NCBI GenBank assembly: GCA_963921195.1
Contig: OY992538.1
Coordinates: forward strand, 83,017,904 to 83,081,903
Source: Pegoplata infirma
Lineage: Eukaryota; Arthropoda; Insecta; Diptera; Anthomyiidae
DNA: 64,000 nucleotides
Reading direction: 5' to 3'
Positions 36,905 to 47,996 of the stretch are shown here, in pieces (positions within the stretch are counted from its first letter, which is position 1; each line of letters opens with the position of its first letter). The notes beneath the pieces are model-generated. The model was not told the DNA's origin. It did no database searches and saw only the letters and a program-made list of their open reading frames with translations. The position numbers were made by a program, and so were the translations under genes.

Positions 36905-38717
36905 TCTGCCTGTCCGGCAATAACGGAACAACGGCTTAACCGATTTTCATGGAATTTTCACCGCGGATAGTACTAACTGAGGCGAGAACTATAGGCCATA
37001 AGCGACCGCGATCGGACAAAGGGGCGTAAAATGCCACGCCCCTTTGTACCATGCTAAAGCTATATCTGCCTGTCAGACAATAACGGAAAAACGTTTGAAC
37101 CGATTTTCACGAAATTTTCACCACGGATAGTACTAACCGGGGCGGGAACTATAGGCCATAAGTGACCGCGATCGGAAAAAGGGGCGTAAAATGCCACGCC
37201 CCTTTGTACCATGCTAAAGCTATATCTGTCTGTCCTGCAATAACGGAAAAACGGCTGAACCGATTTTCATGAAATTTTCACCACAGATAGTACAAACCGA
37301 GGCGGAAACTATAAGTCAGAAAAATCCGCGATCGGAAAAATGGGCGTAAAATGCCACGCCCCTTTGTACTAATCTAAGACTGTCTGCCTGTTCCGCAATC
37401 ACTGAAATGTGATTTAACGGATTTCACTGAAATTTTTACTACAGATACTACTAACCGAGGCGAAAACTATGAGCCACAATAGAGGGCGATCGAAAAAAGC
37501 TATTTCTGCCTTTTCCGCAATTATGATTAAACAGTTAACTTGATTTTTACGAAATTTTCACCACAGATAGTATTAACCGAAACGAAAAGTATTATCCACA
37601 AAAGAGGGTGATCAAAGAAAGGGGGCGTAAAATGCCACGCCCCTTTTTACTATACTGAAAGTTTTTTCTGCATGTTCCGTAATCATGCTTTAACAACCAT
37701 ACCGATTTAAAAAATAAATAAAATAACACGCCCCTTTTTATTCAATTGAATGCTATTTGTGTCTGTTCCGTAATCTAGCATAAACTGTTAAACCGATTAG
37801 AATGAAATTTTTACCACAGGTAGTAAGTACTTACCGAGGCGGGAACTATAGATTAAAATAGAGCGCGTTTGGACAAAGGGGCGTAAATTGACACGCGCCT
37901 TTATACTATATTGAAAGTGTTTCTGCCTGTTCCTTAATAACGCTTAAACGACTGAACCGATTTTAACAACATTTTTTCCATAGATAGTACTAACAGAGGC
38001 GGACACTTAAGTATGTGGCAACTGCCACGCCTTTTGCAATGTACTGAAAGTTTATTCTGCCTTTCCATAATCACGCTTAAACAACGATCCCGATGTTGTT
38101 ATAATTTTCACCACAGTAAGTAATTATTGAGGCGGAAACTATAGACACCACCAGACAAAGGCGTGAATGAACACGCCCTTTGTAATACATTAACATTTAT
38201 TTTTGCCTGATCCATACTCACGCGTTAACGGTGAAACCAATTTTAAGCAAATTTTCATCCCAGTTGGTACTTACCGCGGCGATCGGGCAAAGGGGCTTAA
38301 AATGCAGCACCCTTTTGTATTAAATTAAAAAATATTTTTTCCTGTTTCGTAACTATATGCCATATAAAATGCGATGAGACAAATTAAAGTTAAATGCCAC
38401 ATCAATTTGTAATATACAGAACGTTATTTCTAGCTTATTTGCTATCATGCAAAAACGGCTTAACCAATTCCTTTAAACACTACTGCCATATTAGAACCTG
38501 AAAACAGTTAAGCCGATTTCAATGAAATTTTCAACACAAATAGTGCTATAGGCAATATTAAACAGCGATTGATAAAAAAGGCATATAATGGCACGCCCCT
38601 TTGTACTTTAGAGACAGTTATGTCTGCCAGTTCCGCAAACCCATTAAAGAAATACATTAATATTGGGGTGGGACGATTATTCGTTTTTTCTATTTCGCTT
38701 TGCGTCGGGGTCGTAAC

Positions 38718-39665
38718 CAGCGCTGCCAACTTTGACGATTTATCGTCATTTTGACGATTTTTGAAGTCAATTTTACTAAAATGACGATTGACGATTTTTG
38801 ATTTTCGCCAGGAACAAAAATGACGATTTTATTAAATGAAGAAAAAATGGTAAACTTTTGTCAAAAAAATTCAAATTTTGTAAGACGGTATTTATACACA
38901 GCCTTTTTTTCCTTGCAATAAAGTCTTGCAACTTTTTTTTGTTGGCAAACGGGGGTGAAAAGAAAACGGGGTAGAAAAAAAATCACGAATTCTGTTTTCC
39001 TTCTTCTATGCTTTTCACCCCCGTTTGCCTACAAAAAAAAGTTGCAAGACTTTATTGCAAGCAAAAAAAGGCTGTGTATAAATACCCTCTAAGCAAATTC
39101 TTTGAAGTTCACTTAATTTTTTGAAAAAAAAGAGAAAACCATATATTTTTTTAAAAAAGATAGTTACTTTAAGGAAAAAAGCTTAACAATTTCGGGAAAA
39201 GACAGAAAAAGTTAAAAATTCACCAGAAAAAACATTAAAAAACGTTTTTTAGTTGAAAAATAGACTTGTTATTAGAAGTGTTCAATATGAATTAATTGGT
39301 GTGTTAAATTTACAACGCTCCAATATCGGGATGAATTTCAATATGGGGGATATGCACAAAAAATCAGTTGCAATAATCTTCATCCTTGGGCCATAAGCTT
39401 TTCTTAAGTTTCAAATTTCAGGTCAATTAATTGATAATTGAGACTTGAAAAAGGTCGAGGACCAATATTTTGGATAGTTACAAACATCAACGGAAACTCA
39501 TTACACTCTGGACCATGGAGTGGTCTGGGGTATTAACATTTTTAGTATTTATTAGCGTATTTTTGTCATGCCGATTTTTTGACGACAAATTTTTTTCAAC
39601 TTGACGATTTTGACGATTTTTTTTTTTTTAATTGACGATTTCTCAAAAAAAAGTTGGCAGCACTG
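38718..39665. mobile_element. hAT-like element (TIR CAGYGCTGCCAACTTT)
   Basis: The ends are CAGCGCTGCCAACTTT and the complement of AAGTTGGCAGCACTG and are flanked by an exact 8-bp duplication GTCGTAAC (38710-38717 and 39666-39673). TGACGATTTT words cluster near both ends. A second palindrome is nested inside at about 38880-39098, with ends GGTATTTATACACAGCC and complement. No transposase is seen. Confidence 0.85.
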
Positions 39666-40340
39666 GTCGTAACACTTGCCTTTTATGGTCAATATTAACT
39701 CAGAAAAGTATTGCACCTGCTGGGCAATGCCTTTGGGTTCCTTTTTTGATTTGAAATCGGGAAGTTCCAAACAAGGTGAAAAAAAACGTGTTGATTTTTT
39801 TTTTGTTAAAAAAAACGTTTTTGATATTTTTTTTGTTAAAAAAGGTTTTTATGGTGGTCGAATAACTTTTTTTGAACGGCCCGCATTGCATACTCCACCC
39901 AACCAAGAAGATTTGTTCCCATGACGGAAGAACACGTACGCACAATGTTCCCAACGCTAAGAAAAGTCGAAAAAAATCGACCAGACCTCAGGAATAGGTT
40001 TATATTCACCAGTGAAAAGTCATGAAGCAGTAAACTGACGAATAAAAAATTCATTCATTATATAATATTTTTTTTAACCCGGGCAACGCCGGGTGCAAAA
40101 CAGCTAGTAATAAATAAAATAAAATAAAACAAAAATATCACATTAAACATATTGGAAATTACACCAATCCCTCGATTGACACATATTTTGTGCAATCCTA
40201 TTTACAATGACCACACAAAGGGCTTTTATGCCTTTGATATCAGTGTCATTGTTGTTTCCTTCCCCCTTAGTTTCTTCTTTTAGATATTTTACTGGCGGCT
40301 TGGTATCGTATTGTTGTTGAGCTATTTAGTGACGAAGGTA

Positions 40341-40800
40341 CCCTGCAAAAAAAGTCATTACCACTTCTCAGTGGAGTGCTTTAAAACTATAACAAATGTA
40401 ATGAAATACAACAAAAATAACAAAAAACACAAGACAAAAACACACAAACAGTTTTTTCTACTCCAGAATACATAGATATTCAGCACTTAACTCATTACCT
40501 ATCGTGACACCTCCATACAATTGTAAGTAGATATTCAGTAGATAAGAAGTACTCCGTGGAAGTAGTTGGAAGTTGTTTGAAAGCTCGGAGTACTTCTTAT
40601 CTACTGAATATCTACTTACTTTTGTATGGGAGTGTCGCGGAAGGTAATGAGTTAAGTGCTTAATAACAACTTTTTATGGAGTAGAAAAAACTGTTTGTGT
40701 GTTTTTTTCTTGTGTTTTTTGTTATTTTTGTTGTATCTCATTACATTTGTTATAGTTTTAAAGCACTCCAAATAGAAGTACTCCGCACTTTTTTGCTGGG
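40341..40800. mobile_element. MITE with CCCWGCAAAAAA ends and TA flanks
   Basis: The left end CCCTGCAAAAAAAGT and the complement of the right end, CCCAGCAAAAAAGTG, match. TA lies on both sides. Arms of ~200 bp are inverted, sharing GTAGATATTCAGTAGATAAG and AAAACTGTTTGTGTG-type words. It looks like a Tc1/mariner-type MITE. It may lie in the 5' region of the adjacent LINE. Confidence 0.7.
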
Positions 40801-40809
40801 TATATACAC

Positions 40810-43800
40810 TGGTCACTATTTAGCAATTTATAACAACAATTTCGGTACTAGGCAACCTGTATTATTATCAGGAATATTAATTTGAATTTTTCTTTATTAT
40901 GGCTGACAGATTTCGTTTAGATTTCTGTAACATACGTGGGCTGAGGGCAAATTTCATCTTTGTATATGCCCACATTTGCTTTCATCGGCCGGATATTTTC
41001 GCCTTAAGTGAAACCCAGGTAGGAGGAGATGCTGATCCACAGGATTTCCAAATACCTGGGTACCAATTGCTATCCCTTTTTATTCCTCATCGGGGCCTTG
41101 CGGTATACATTCGTGAAAATGTTGTGTACCAACTACAGCCACATCTAGGCTGTAGTGATGCGGAATTTAACTCGCTTTGGGTTAAATTCCAAATCAGGAC
41201 ACACATTTTGCACTTCGGGTTCGTCTATAGGAGCCCAAATTTGGACACGGCGAACTCCTACGACCATTTAGACTCCGTTTCTGATTCTATCACTGGAATC
41301 CTTGGGGTCTGTCCGAGTAGTGAAATAGTCGTTGCCGGGGATTTCAATGTGCACAATTCGTCATGGCTTCGCCATTCTAGCCATACGACTCCCGAGGGCT
41401 TATATGTTGAGCTTTTCGCTGCACACAACCACCTTGTGCAACTTGTGAATGAACCAACACATATTCCGTGTGTTGATGGGCAGTTTCGTAATACCCTCGA
41501 CCTTTTTCTCACTTCGCATCCTGACAAATACGAAGTCGAGACCCTTGCGCCTCTCGGAAACTCGGATCATAACATCATTTCTGCATCCTTTTCATTTTCT
41601 GACCTTCGTAGTGCTTCAAAACCAGCAACGAAGCGCTCTACTTTTGTATATGAAAAGGCTCGTTGGGCTGAGCTTAACGAGTTCTTCCAGCACTTCAATT
41701 GGAAACTCTGTTTTCTAGACGACAATGTTAACGCTGCGGCAGAAATGGTAGTAAATGTGATAATGCTTGGAATGAAATTATTCATTCCATTGAAGCAAAT
41801 TTCGACTAAACCAAAACATAAGTGCTGGTTTAATCAGACGTGCCGGAATGCAGTCAGATCCAGGGAGGATGCGTTCAGTAATTGGCGTAATGATAAAAAC
41901 TCAGTTACTGACACGTTACGTAAACAGGTGAGAAATGAATGTGCCAGAGTACTCAGACGCGAAAAGCTTCTTTACGAACAGCGTCTGCGTGCTAAGGTCC
42001 TTGCTGCTCCGCGGGGTAGTAAGACCTTTTGGTCATTTGTTAAAAGGGTAAAGAATAATACTAGTTCATCCATTCCAACCCTTATAATGAATGACCAAAT
42101 ATTCACAGACCCGGTTGATAAAGCCAACCTTTTTGCTGACATGTTTGCAAGAAATGCGTACTTGCCGGAAAGCAATCAACCTCCGCCCGAGCTCGAAAGG
42201 GTATCCTCTACTATGTCCAAGATATTTTTTCGAGCGCGTGCAGTTAAAACGGTCCTTGAGGATCTCAACATAAACAAGTCCCCGGGGCCGGATGGTATTA
42301 CGGCTGTTGTCTTAAAACGTTGTGCTTTGTCTCGTCCTTTGGCAACATTATTTAGCTACTCGTACCGGGTAGGAGTTTTTCCCTCTTGCTGGAAGGTGGC
42401 CAACGTCCAGCCAATCCCATAAAAAGGAGAGGCTACAAACCCTGAAAACTACCGCCCGATATCAATTTGTTCTACGCTCTCGAAAGTCATGGAGAGCATG
42501 ATGAATCACCACCTGGTAAATTATCTGGAGTCTAATTCACTTTTGTGCGATCGACAGTATGGCTTTCGTAGAGGTCGTTCTACGGGAGACCTGTTAGCGT
42601 TTCTTTCGGAACACTGGAGTCGTTCTATTCACCAATTTGGTGAAAGCAAGGTGGTTGCTCTAGATATTTCCAAGGCGTTTGATCGTGTGTGGCACGGTGC
42701 ACTCGTTTCGAAGCTTATTGCGTTTGGTGTCGGTAGTGATTTCTCTCGATTTATATCGAGTTTTCTTAGAGACCGCTCTATACGTGTTGTTATAGATGGG
42801 TTCTCATCAGATGAGTTTCATCTGAATTCAGGGGTACCGCAAGGTTCTGTTCTATCTCCTACACTTTTTCTTATTTTTCTTAACGACCTTCTGGGTCTAA
42901 CTTCCAATCCTATCTATTCTTTTGCAGATGACAGCAACATTTGTCATTCATTTTCCTTTAATCATAGACCAAGCCTTACTGAGGTTGATGCTATGAGGCA
43001 GAACATGAATGACACACTAAATCATGACCTTGCGAAAATCTCAGAGTGGGGTCTTGCGAATCAGGTCGATTTTAATGCTCGTAAAACCCAATGTTGTATG
43101 CTGACCCACAGACGGCTTGTGGAATCAGCGTCATCTGTATCCATGGGTGGTATAGCTATTGAGGAATCAGACACTCTTGATGTTCTAGGCATGAAAATCC
43201 AATGTGATGTTCGATGGAACCAACATGTTTTTCAGGTGTCGAAAGAAGCATTCAAGTGTCTTGGTTTTTTAAAACGGTGCAAGAATTACTTCACCCCGTC
43301 TGATCTTCTCACTATTTATACCGCCTATATCCGACCGAAAATGGAATACAACTCCCATATCTGGGCAGGTGCTTCAAGGTCTATCTTGAAGCTTCTGGAC
43401 CGGGTACAAAGGAGTGCGTTGAAGCTCATCAATGACAGTAGGGTATCCAGCTCTATTGACTCATTGGAGCATCGTCGGAATGTGGGTTGTGCGTCATTGT
43501 TCTACCGATATTACCACGGTAAGTGTTCAGCTGAGATGGGTGAACTCATCCCTGAGACGCGGGTGCATACCCGTAGTACTCGCCTTTCCAGCAACTCACA
43601 TCCGTTTGTTGTCGACTGTCCAATGTATCGCACAACGCATTACAGAGAGAATTCGTTTCTCGGTCGAACTAGCCGTATGTGGAATAAACTCCCCGCAGAA
43701 ATCTTTCCAGTAGGCTATAATTTAGAAAAGTTCAAATTAAATGTCCACAAACACTACTCCCTCTTTCCTTCTCCTCATAACCTATTTTCCTAATACCAAC

Positions 43801-43868
43801 ACAATGCATTGCATTAATAGGGGGCATCCCCTGAGTGTTGGCTCAAACAAAGTAAAAAAAAAAAAAAA
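40810..43868 (+). mobile_element. near-full-length non-LTR retrotransposon (APE-type LINE)
   Basis: It comprises a short 5' leader, one long frame with endonuclease and reverse transcriptase, a ~60-bp 3' UTR and a poly-A tail at about 43850-43866. The 5' boundary is uncertain and could lie before the MITE at 40341. GC content is clearly higher than in the flanks. No separate ORF1 was recognised. The tail abuts a satellite segment that begins the right copy of the PPIL2 first-exon duplication. Confidence 0.8.
40899..43793 (+). pseudogene. LINE ORF2: endonuclease-reverse transcriptase with one nonsense codon
   Basis: The frame starts MADRFRLDFCNIRGL and is continuous for 964 codons except for a single TAA at 42420-42422. 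There a lysine is expected in the P-K-K-G-E type motif before NYRPIS; the following codons KGEATNPENYRPIS stay in the same frame. The N-terminal third is an apurinic-type endonuclease: ALSETQ, VYRSP, VAGDFNVH and NSDHNIIS motifs. The RT part has NYRPIS, GFRRGRST, LDISKAFDRVW, SGVPQGSVLSP and SFADDSNI, where FADD replaces the commoner YADD. The C-terminal part continues to FS at 43793. It is of the Jockey/CR1/L2 general type; the clade is uncertain. It was probably active recently, but this copy cannot make full-length protein without read-through. Confidence 0.9.
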
Positions 43869-44350
43869 AAATTTTTTTGTCAGATTCTCACAAAGTTTTC
43901 TATAACAAAGTTTTTGTCAGATTCTGACAAAATTTTCTATAAAAAAAATTTAGTCAGATTCTGACAAAATTTTCGATAAAAAAAATTTAGTCAGCCTCTG
44001 ACAAAATTTTCTATAAAAAAAATTTAGTCAGATTCTGACAAAATTTTCTATAAAAAAAAATTTAGTCAGATTCTGACAAAATTTTCTATAAAAAAAATTA
44101 AGTCAGATTCTGACAAAATTTTCTATAAAAAAAATTTAGTCAGATTCTGACAAAATTTTCTATAAAAAAAATTTAGTCAGATTCTTACAAAATTTTCTAT
44201 AAAAAAAATTAGTCAGATTCTGAAAAAGTTTTCTATTAAAAAAATTTAGTCAGATTCCGACAAAATTTTCTATAAAAAAAATTTAGTCAGATTCTGACAA
44301 AATTTTCTATTTTTTAAAAAAATTTGGTGAGATTCTGACAAAATTTTCAA
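43866..44350 (-). repeat. ~36-bp satellite, block 5 (right copy of the duplicated segment)
   Basis: Units are the same as at 31655-31770 and 33782-34145, in the same order and with the same unit variants, but without the hAT-like insertion. It lies immediately upstream of the PPIL2 first exon, so the gene's promoter region starts within about 220 bp of satellite DNA. Confidence 0.9.
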
Positions 44351-44571
44351 AAGAAAAATTAATTTTTTATTTAAAAAATTTTAAATTTATGGTTTGACAG
44401 CCACTGCTTCTTTGTGATAAAAAGTAGCATCTCTGTTTTTGTGCTATCAATCATAACTGAATGTAAGTCAGAAATAAGAAGAAAAATTAAAAGTAAACAA
44501 ACATTTACGTTTTGCAAAAGAATAGTAATAAATTTCTTTTTTTACATTTTTTTTAGTAAAATCTTAACAAA

Positions 44572-47500
44572 ATGGGTAAACGACAACATCAAAAAGATAA
44601 AATGTAAGTTTTTTAAAGTAATTTTATTAAAACAAAAGATTTGTTGCTTAAACACAAACAAATTCTAGGTACTTAACGTACACCGAATGGACGGAATTGT
44701 ATGGAGGCAAAAAGTTTGAGTCGGCCGAAAATGAACACATCAAATTTAAACGACTGCCTTTTGATAGTTGTTGCATTACACTGGTTCCATTTGAGACGCC
44801 TTACAGTGATCTGGATGGTAATGTCTTTGAATTAGAAGCCATACACAATTTTCTCAAGAAATTCAAGTTGAATCCTGTTACGGGAAAACCCTTGGAGGTT
44901 AAGAAACTGATAAAGTTGAATTTCTTTAAGAATGCCGATGATGAATATCATTGTCCAGCATTATTTAAACCCTTTACTAAAAATTCACATATTGTAGCGG
45001 TGGCTACAACGGGTAATGTGTTCTGTTGGGAGGCCATAGAACAATTAAATATTAAGGCCAAAAATTGGAAAGATTTAGTAGATGATACACCTTTTCTTAG
45101 AAAGGATATCGTTACCATACAAGATCCTCAAAAATTGGAAAAATTTGATATATCCAAATTCTATCATGTTAAGAAAAATCTTAGAGTTCTTACCGAAGAA
45201 GAAGAATTGGAGAGAAAGGATCCCACCAAAAAGATAAAATCTATGAATTTGGAAACAAGAGAGACATTGGCTCAACTAGAAAAGGATTATAAACCGGCGG
45301 TAGATAAACCTTCCACTTCTAAGCAATCGGCCGATAAATTTAATGCTGCCCATTATTCTACCGGAGCAGTGGCTGCCAGTTTTACTTCGACGGCATTGGC
45401 TCCCGTTTACAATCATGAAGCGGCCATTATACATGAGGATCTGGTAAAATACGAACGCGTTAAGAAAAAGGGTTATGTACGTTTGACCACCAATATGGGA
45501 CCTTTAAATTTTGAACTATATTGTGACCAAATTCCCAAGACTTGCGATAATTTTATACGTCATTGTGCGGATGGCTATTATACGGGTACAAAATTTCATC
45601 GTTCTATAAGAAATTTTATGGTAATTTTTTTTTAATAATTTCAAATTTAGAAGAGAGATTTAACACTTAATATTTCAGATACAAGGTGGTGATCCTACTG
45701 GTACCGGATCAGGAGGTCAATCGATATGGGGTGAAAAATTTGAAGATGAATTTAAACCAAATCTGTCACATACTGGTAGAGGCATGTTGTGTATGGCGAA
45801 TTCAGGACCTAACACAAATGGATCACAATTGTAAGTTTGATAAGGGCTGTCAGACTTGGGGATTTATCCCCAAAGTTGGGGATTTCATGCAAGCAAAAAG
45901 GATAAGAAATCTCATTTGGGGATTGTGGATTTTTATGGGGATTTCAAAAATTATTTTGGGGATTTTTGGGGATATTTGAAATTAAATCTATTTAATACCA
46001 GTAGCTAAATTTAATGTTATTAACGATTTTTAAAAATAGTTTTAAGTATTAGGCACACTTTGGTACGATATAACGAAGTGTATTTAGTAAAACTTGTATT
46101 CATCGGTTGAAAAATGTATATTACCATTGCCAAAAACCGTTTATTTATGCGTTTGGGGATTTTTTAATTGCTAATCTACGAAATAAAATTACAAAATTAC
46201 CATCTATAAATTTTCTTTAAAAATTGAAAAAAAAAAGAATTTTTTGTTAGTTGGGGATTTTTGGGGATATTTTGTTATATTTTTGGGGACAACGAAAAAA
46301 GTACCTGGCAGCGCTGAGTTTGATATACAATTTTTCAGAATTGGAAATAATTTTTCCATAGGCATTTGGTCAAAATATAACAGAATTTTTGTATCGAAAA
46401 TTTTTCAGAATATAACTGAATTTTTGTAAAGAAAATTTGTCAGAATCTGACTTAATATTTGTATAAAAAATGTTTGTCGGAAAATGACTAAATTTTTGTA
46501 TAGAAAATTTTTCAGAATCCGACTACAATTTAGTAAAGAAAATTTGTCAGAATTTGTCAGTTTTTTTCTCGGTTAGCTTGAAATTGTTAAAAATGATTTG
46601 TAATTGTCAGAATCTGACTCAATTTTTGTATAGAAAATTTGTCAGAATCTGAATAAATTTTTATATAGAACATTTTTGTCATAATCTAACTATATTTTTT
46701 TATAGATTTTTTTTTTCAAAATCTGACTAAATTTTTTAATAGATTTTTTTTTTTTTAATCTGACTAAATTTTTTGTATAGAATTTTTTTTTTTAGAATCT
46801 GACTAAATTTTTGTATAGAAAATTTGTCAGAATCTGACTAAATTTTTGTTTAGAAAATTTTTCAAAATCTGTTCAAATTTTTGTTTAGAAAATTTGTCAG
46901 AATTTGACTAAATTTTTGTATATTTTTTTTTTTTTTCGGAAAATGAATAAATTTTTATATAGAAAATTTGTCAGAATCAGACTACATTTTTGTATAGAAA
47001 ATTTTTCAGAATCCGACTAAATTTTTGTATACGTATAAAATTTGAGAGAATCTGACTAAATTTTTGTATACGTAGAAAATTTGTTAGAATCCGACTAAAT
47101 TTTTGTATACGTAGAAAATTTGTCAGAATCTGACAAAATTTTTGTATAGAAAATTTTTCAGAATCTGACTAAATTTTTTTATATAAAAAATATTAGTCAG
47201 AATCTCACATTTTTGTCAGAATCTGACTTAATTTTTGTATAGAAAATTTTTGTCAGAATCTGACAAATTTTCTACGTATACAAAAATTTAGTCAGATTCT
47301 AAAAAAATTTCTACGTATACAAAAATTTTGTCAGATTCTGTAAAATTTTCTATACAAAAATGTAGTCTGATTAAACTAGTTTAAACTAATTTTTAAAGTT
47401 TTCTAAAATTTTTTTTCCGAGTTTCTAAAAATAATTTCTGACTAATTGGAATGATTTGATTGAATTTTTTTATTGGTTTTCAGCTTCATTACCTATCGTT

Positions 47501-47913
47501 CTTGCAAACACTTGGATGGCAAGCATACCGTTTTTGGAAAACTTGTGGGTGGTCTTGACACTCTGCAAAAAATGGAACAAATTGAAGTTGATAACAAAGA
47601 TCGTCCCATTGAAGATATCACCATAGAATTGGCACAAGTTTTTGTAGATCCTTTCAAAGAAGCCGAAGAACAATTAATTAAAGAAAGAGCAGATGAGGCT
47701 GAAAAGCAGCAGTTAGAAGTAAATGAAGAGAAAAAACAAAAGCGTCTAAAGGAACCTTTGAAAGTCTATCGTCAAGGTGTAGGAAAATATTTAAATTTAC
47801 AAGCTTTGAAACAATCAGTAAAAGAAGAAAAACCTGCTACAATTTTGGCAGCCGGACCTATTAGGAAAAAGGCTTCCTCTAAGGCAGGCTTTGGAGATTT
47901 TTCAGCATGGTAA
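44572..47913 (+). CDS. PPIL2: RING-type U-box cyclophilin, PPIL2 family (4 exons)
   Basis: Exons are 44572-44603, 44669-45620, 45679-45830 and 47484-47913, all joined at GT/AG sites in consistent phase, giving 521 residues, close to the ~520 of animal PPIL2. PPIL2 is a nuclear, spliceosome-associated E3 ubiquitin ligase with a cyclophilin-type peptidyl-prolyl isomerase domain. [12 protein letters not shown] at the N-terminus is the family hallmark. A U-box follows (about residues 35-105: [32 protein letters not shown]) with a second U-box-like part ([31 protein letters not shown]). The cyclophilin domain covers about 280-435: [19 protein letters not shown] with catalytic Arg322, [20 protein letters not shown], and [11 protein letters not shown]. 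The Trp that binds cyclosporin in CypA is His388 here, a substitution at a position also changed in other PPIL2 proteins. Intron 3 (1653 bp) is filled by a MITE and satellite. The first exon is duplicated at 34514. Confidence 0.95.
45842..46316. mobile_element. hAT-like MITE in PPIL2 intron 3
   Basis: The ends are AAGGGCTGTCAGAC (a mutated CAGNG terminus) and the complement of TGGCAGCGCTG, flanked by an exact 8-bp duplication AGTTTGAT (45834-45841 and 46317-46324). The duplication starts three bases into the intron, so the insertion lies just 11 bp past the exon 3 donor and leaves GTAAGTTTGAT intact. The interior repeats TTGGGGATTTTTGGGG. Confidence 0.8.
46385..47380 (+). repeat. satellite array inside PPIL2 intron 3
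   Basis: Diverged units TTGTATAGAAAATTTGTCAGAATCTGACTAAATT, a little shorter than the intergenic satellite because of shorter T/A tracts, with some carrying an extra ACGTA ('GTATACGTAGAAAA'). Orientation flips at about 47270. The array ends about 100 bp before the exon 4 acceptor. Confidence 0.9.
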
Positions 47914-47974
47914 AGAGAAAAAGGTAAGTCAAAAATCATTTTAATCAATTTTCCCTAAAATCATGTTTGTTTTC

Positions 47975-47980
47975 AATAAA
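47975..47980 (+). terminator. candidate polyadenylation signal of the PPIL2 gene
   Basis: AATAAA lies 62 bp after the PPIL2 stop codon. It is the only canonical hexamer in the 136-bp gap between the two convergent stop codons on this strand. Confidence 0.6.
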
Positions 47981-47996
47981 TCATAGACAGTATTTT

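Larger units (their letters stand above)
34850..38480 (+). repeat. ~165-bp tandem units of the Helitron (split by foldback)
   Basis: Each unit has, in order, CTGCCTGT-CGCAATAACGG, GAACCGATTTTCATGAAATTTTCACCAC, AGATAGTACTAACC, ACTATAGGCC, GCGATCG and a hairpin-forming GGGGCGTAAAATGCCACGCCCC. Units near both sides of the foldback are well conserved. They decay steadily toward 38.4 kb, where only the hairpin words remain. Confidence 0.8.
34768..40107 (+). mobile_element. non-autonomous Helitron
   Basis: The 5' end begins TC after an A (34767) with TTATTAATATTATAAATC and a GTCTGTCT run. The 3' end has the hairpin CCCGGGCAACGCCGGG, then CAGCTAG followed by T, so it ends in CTAG at an A/T junction as Helitrons do. 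Between about 34850 and 38480 it holds ten or so diverging ~165-bp units containing 'AACCGATTTTCATGAAATTT' and 'GGGGCGTAAAATGCCACGCC'. No Rep/helicase frame is present. A foldback element (35156-36904) and a hAT-like element (38718-39665) have inserted into it. Confidence 0.85.

Noticed and set aside
41258..41785. Short frames on both strands within the LINE
   Set aside because: They overlap the endonuclease-RT frame, which has clear motifs and the element's own codon use; these are shadows.
47914..47940. GTAAGT shortly after the PPIL2 stop as the donor of a further intron
   Set aside because: It follows the stop codon, and a poly-A signal occurs 50 bp later, so there is no need for another exon. 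Kept only as a chance donor-like word.
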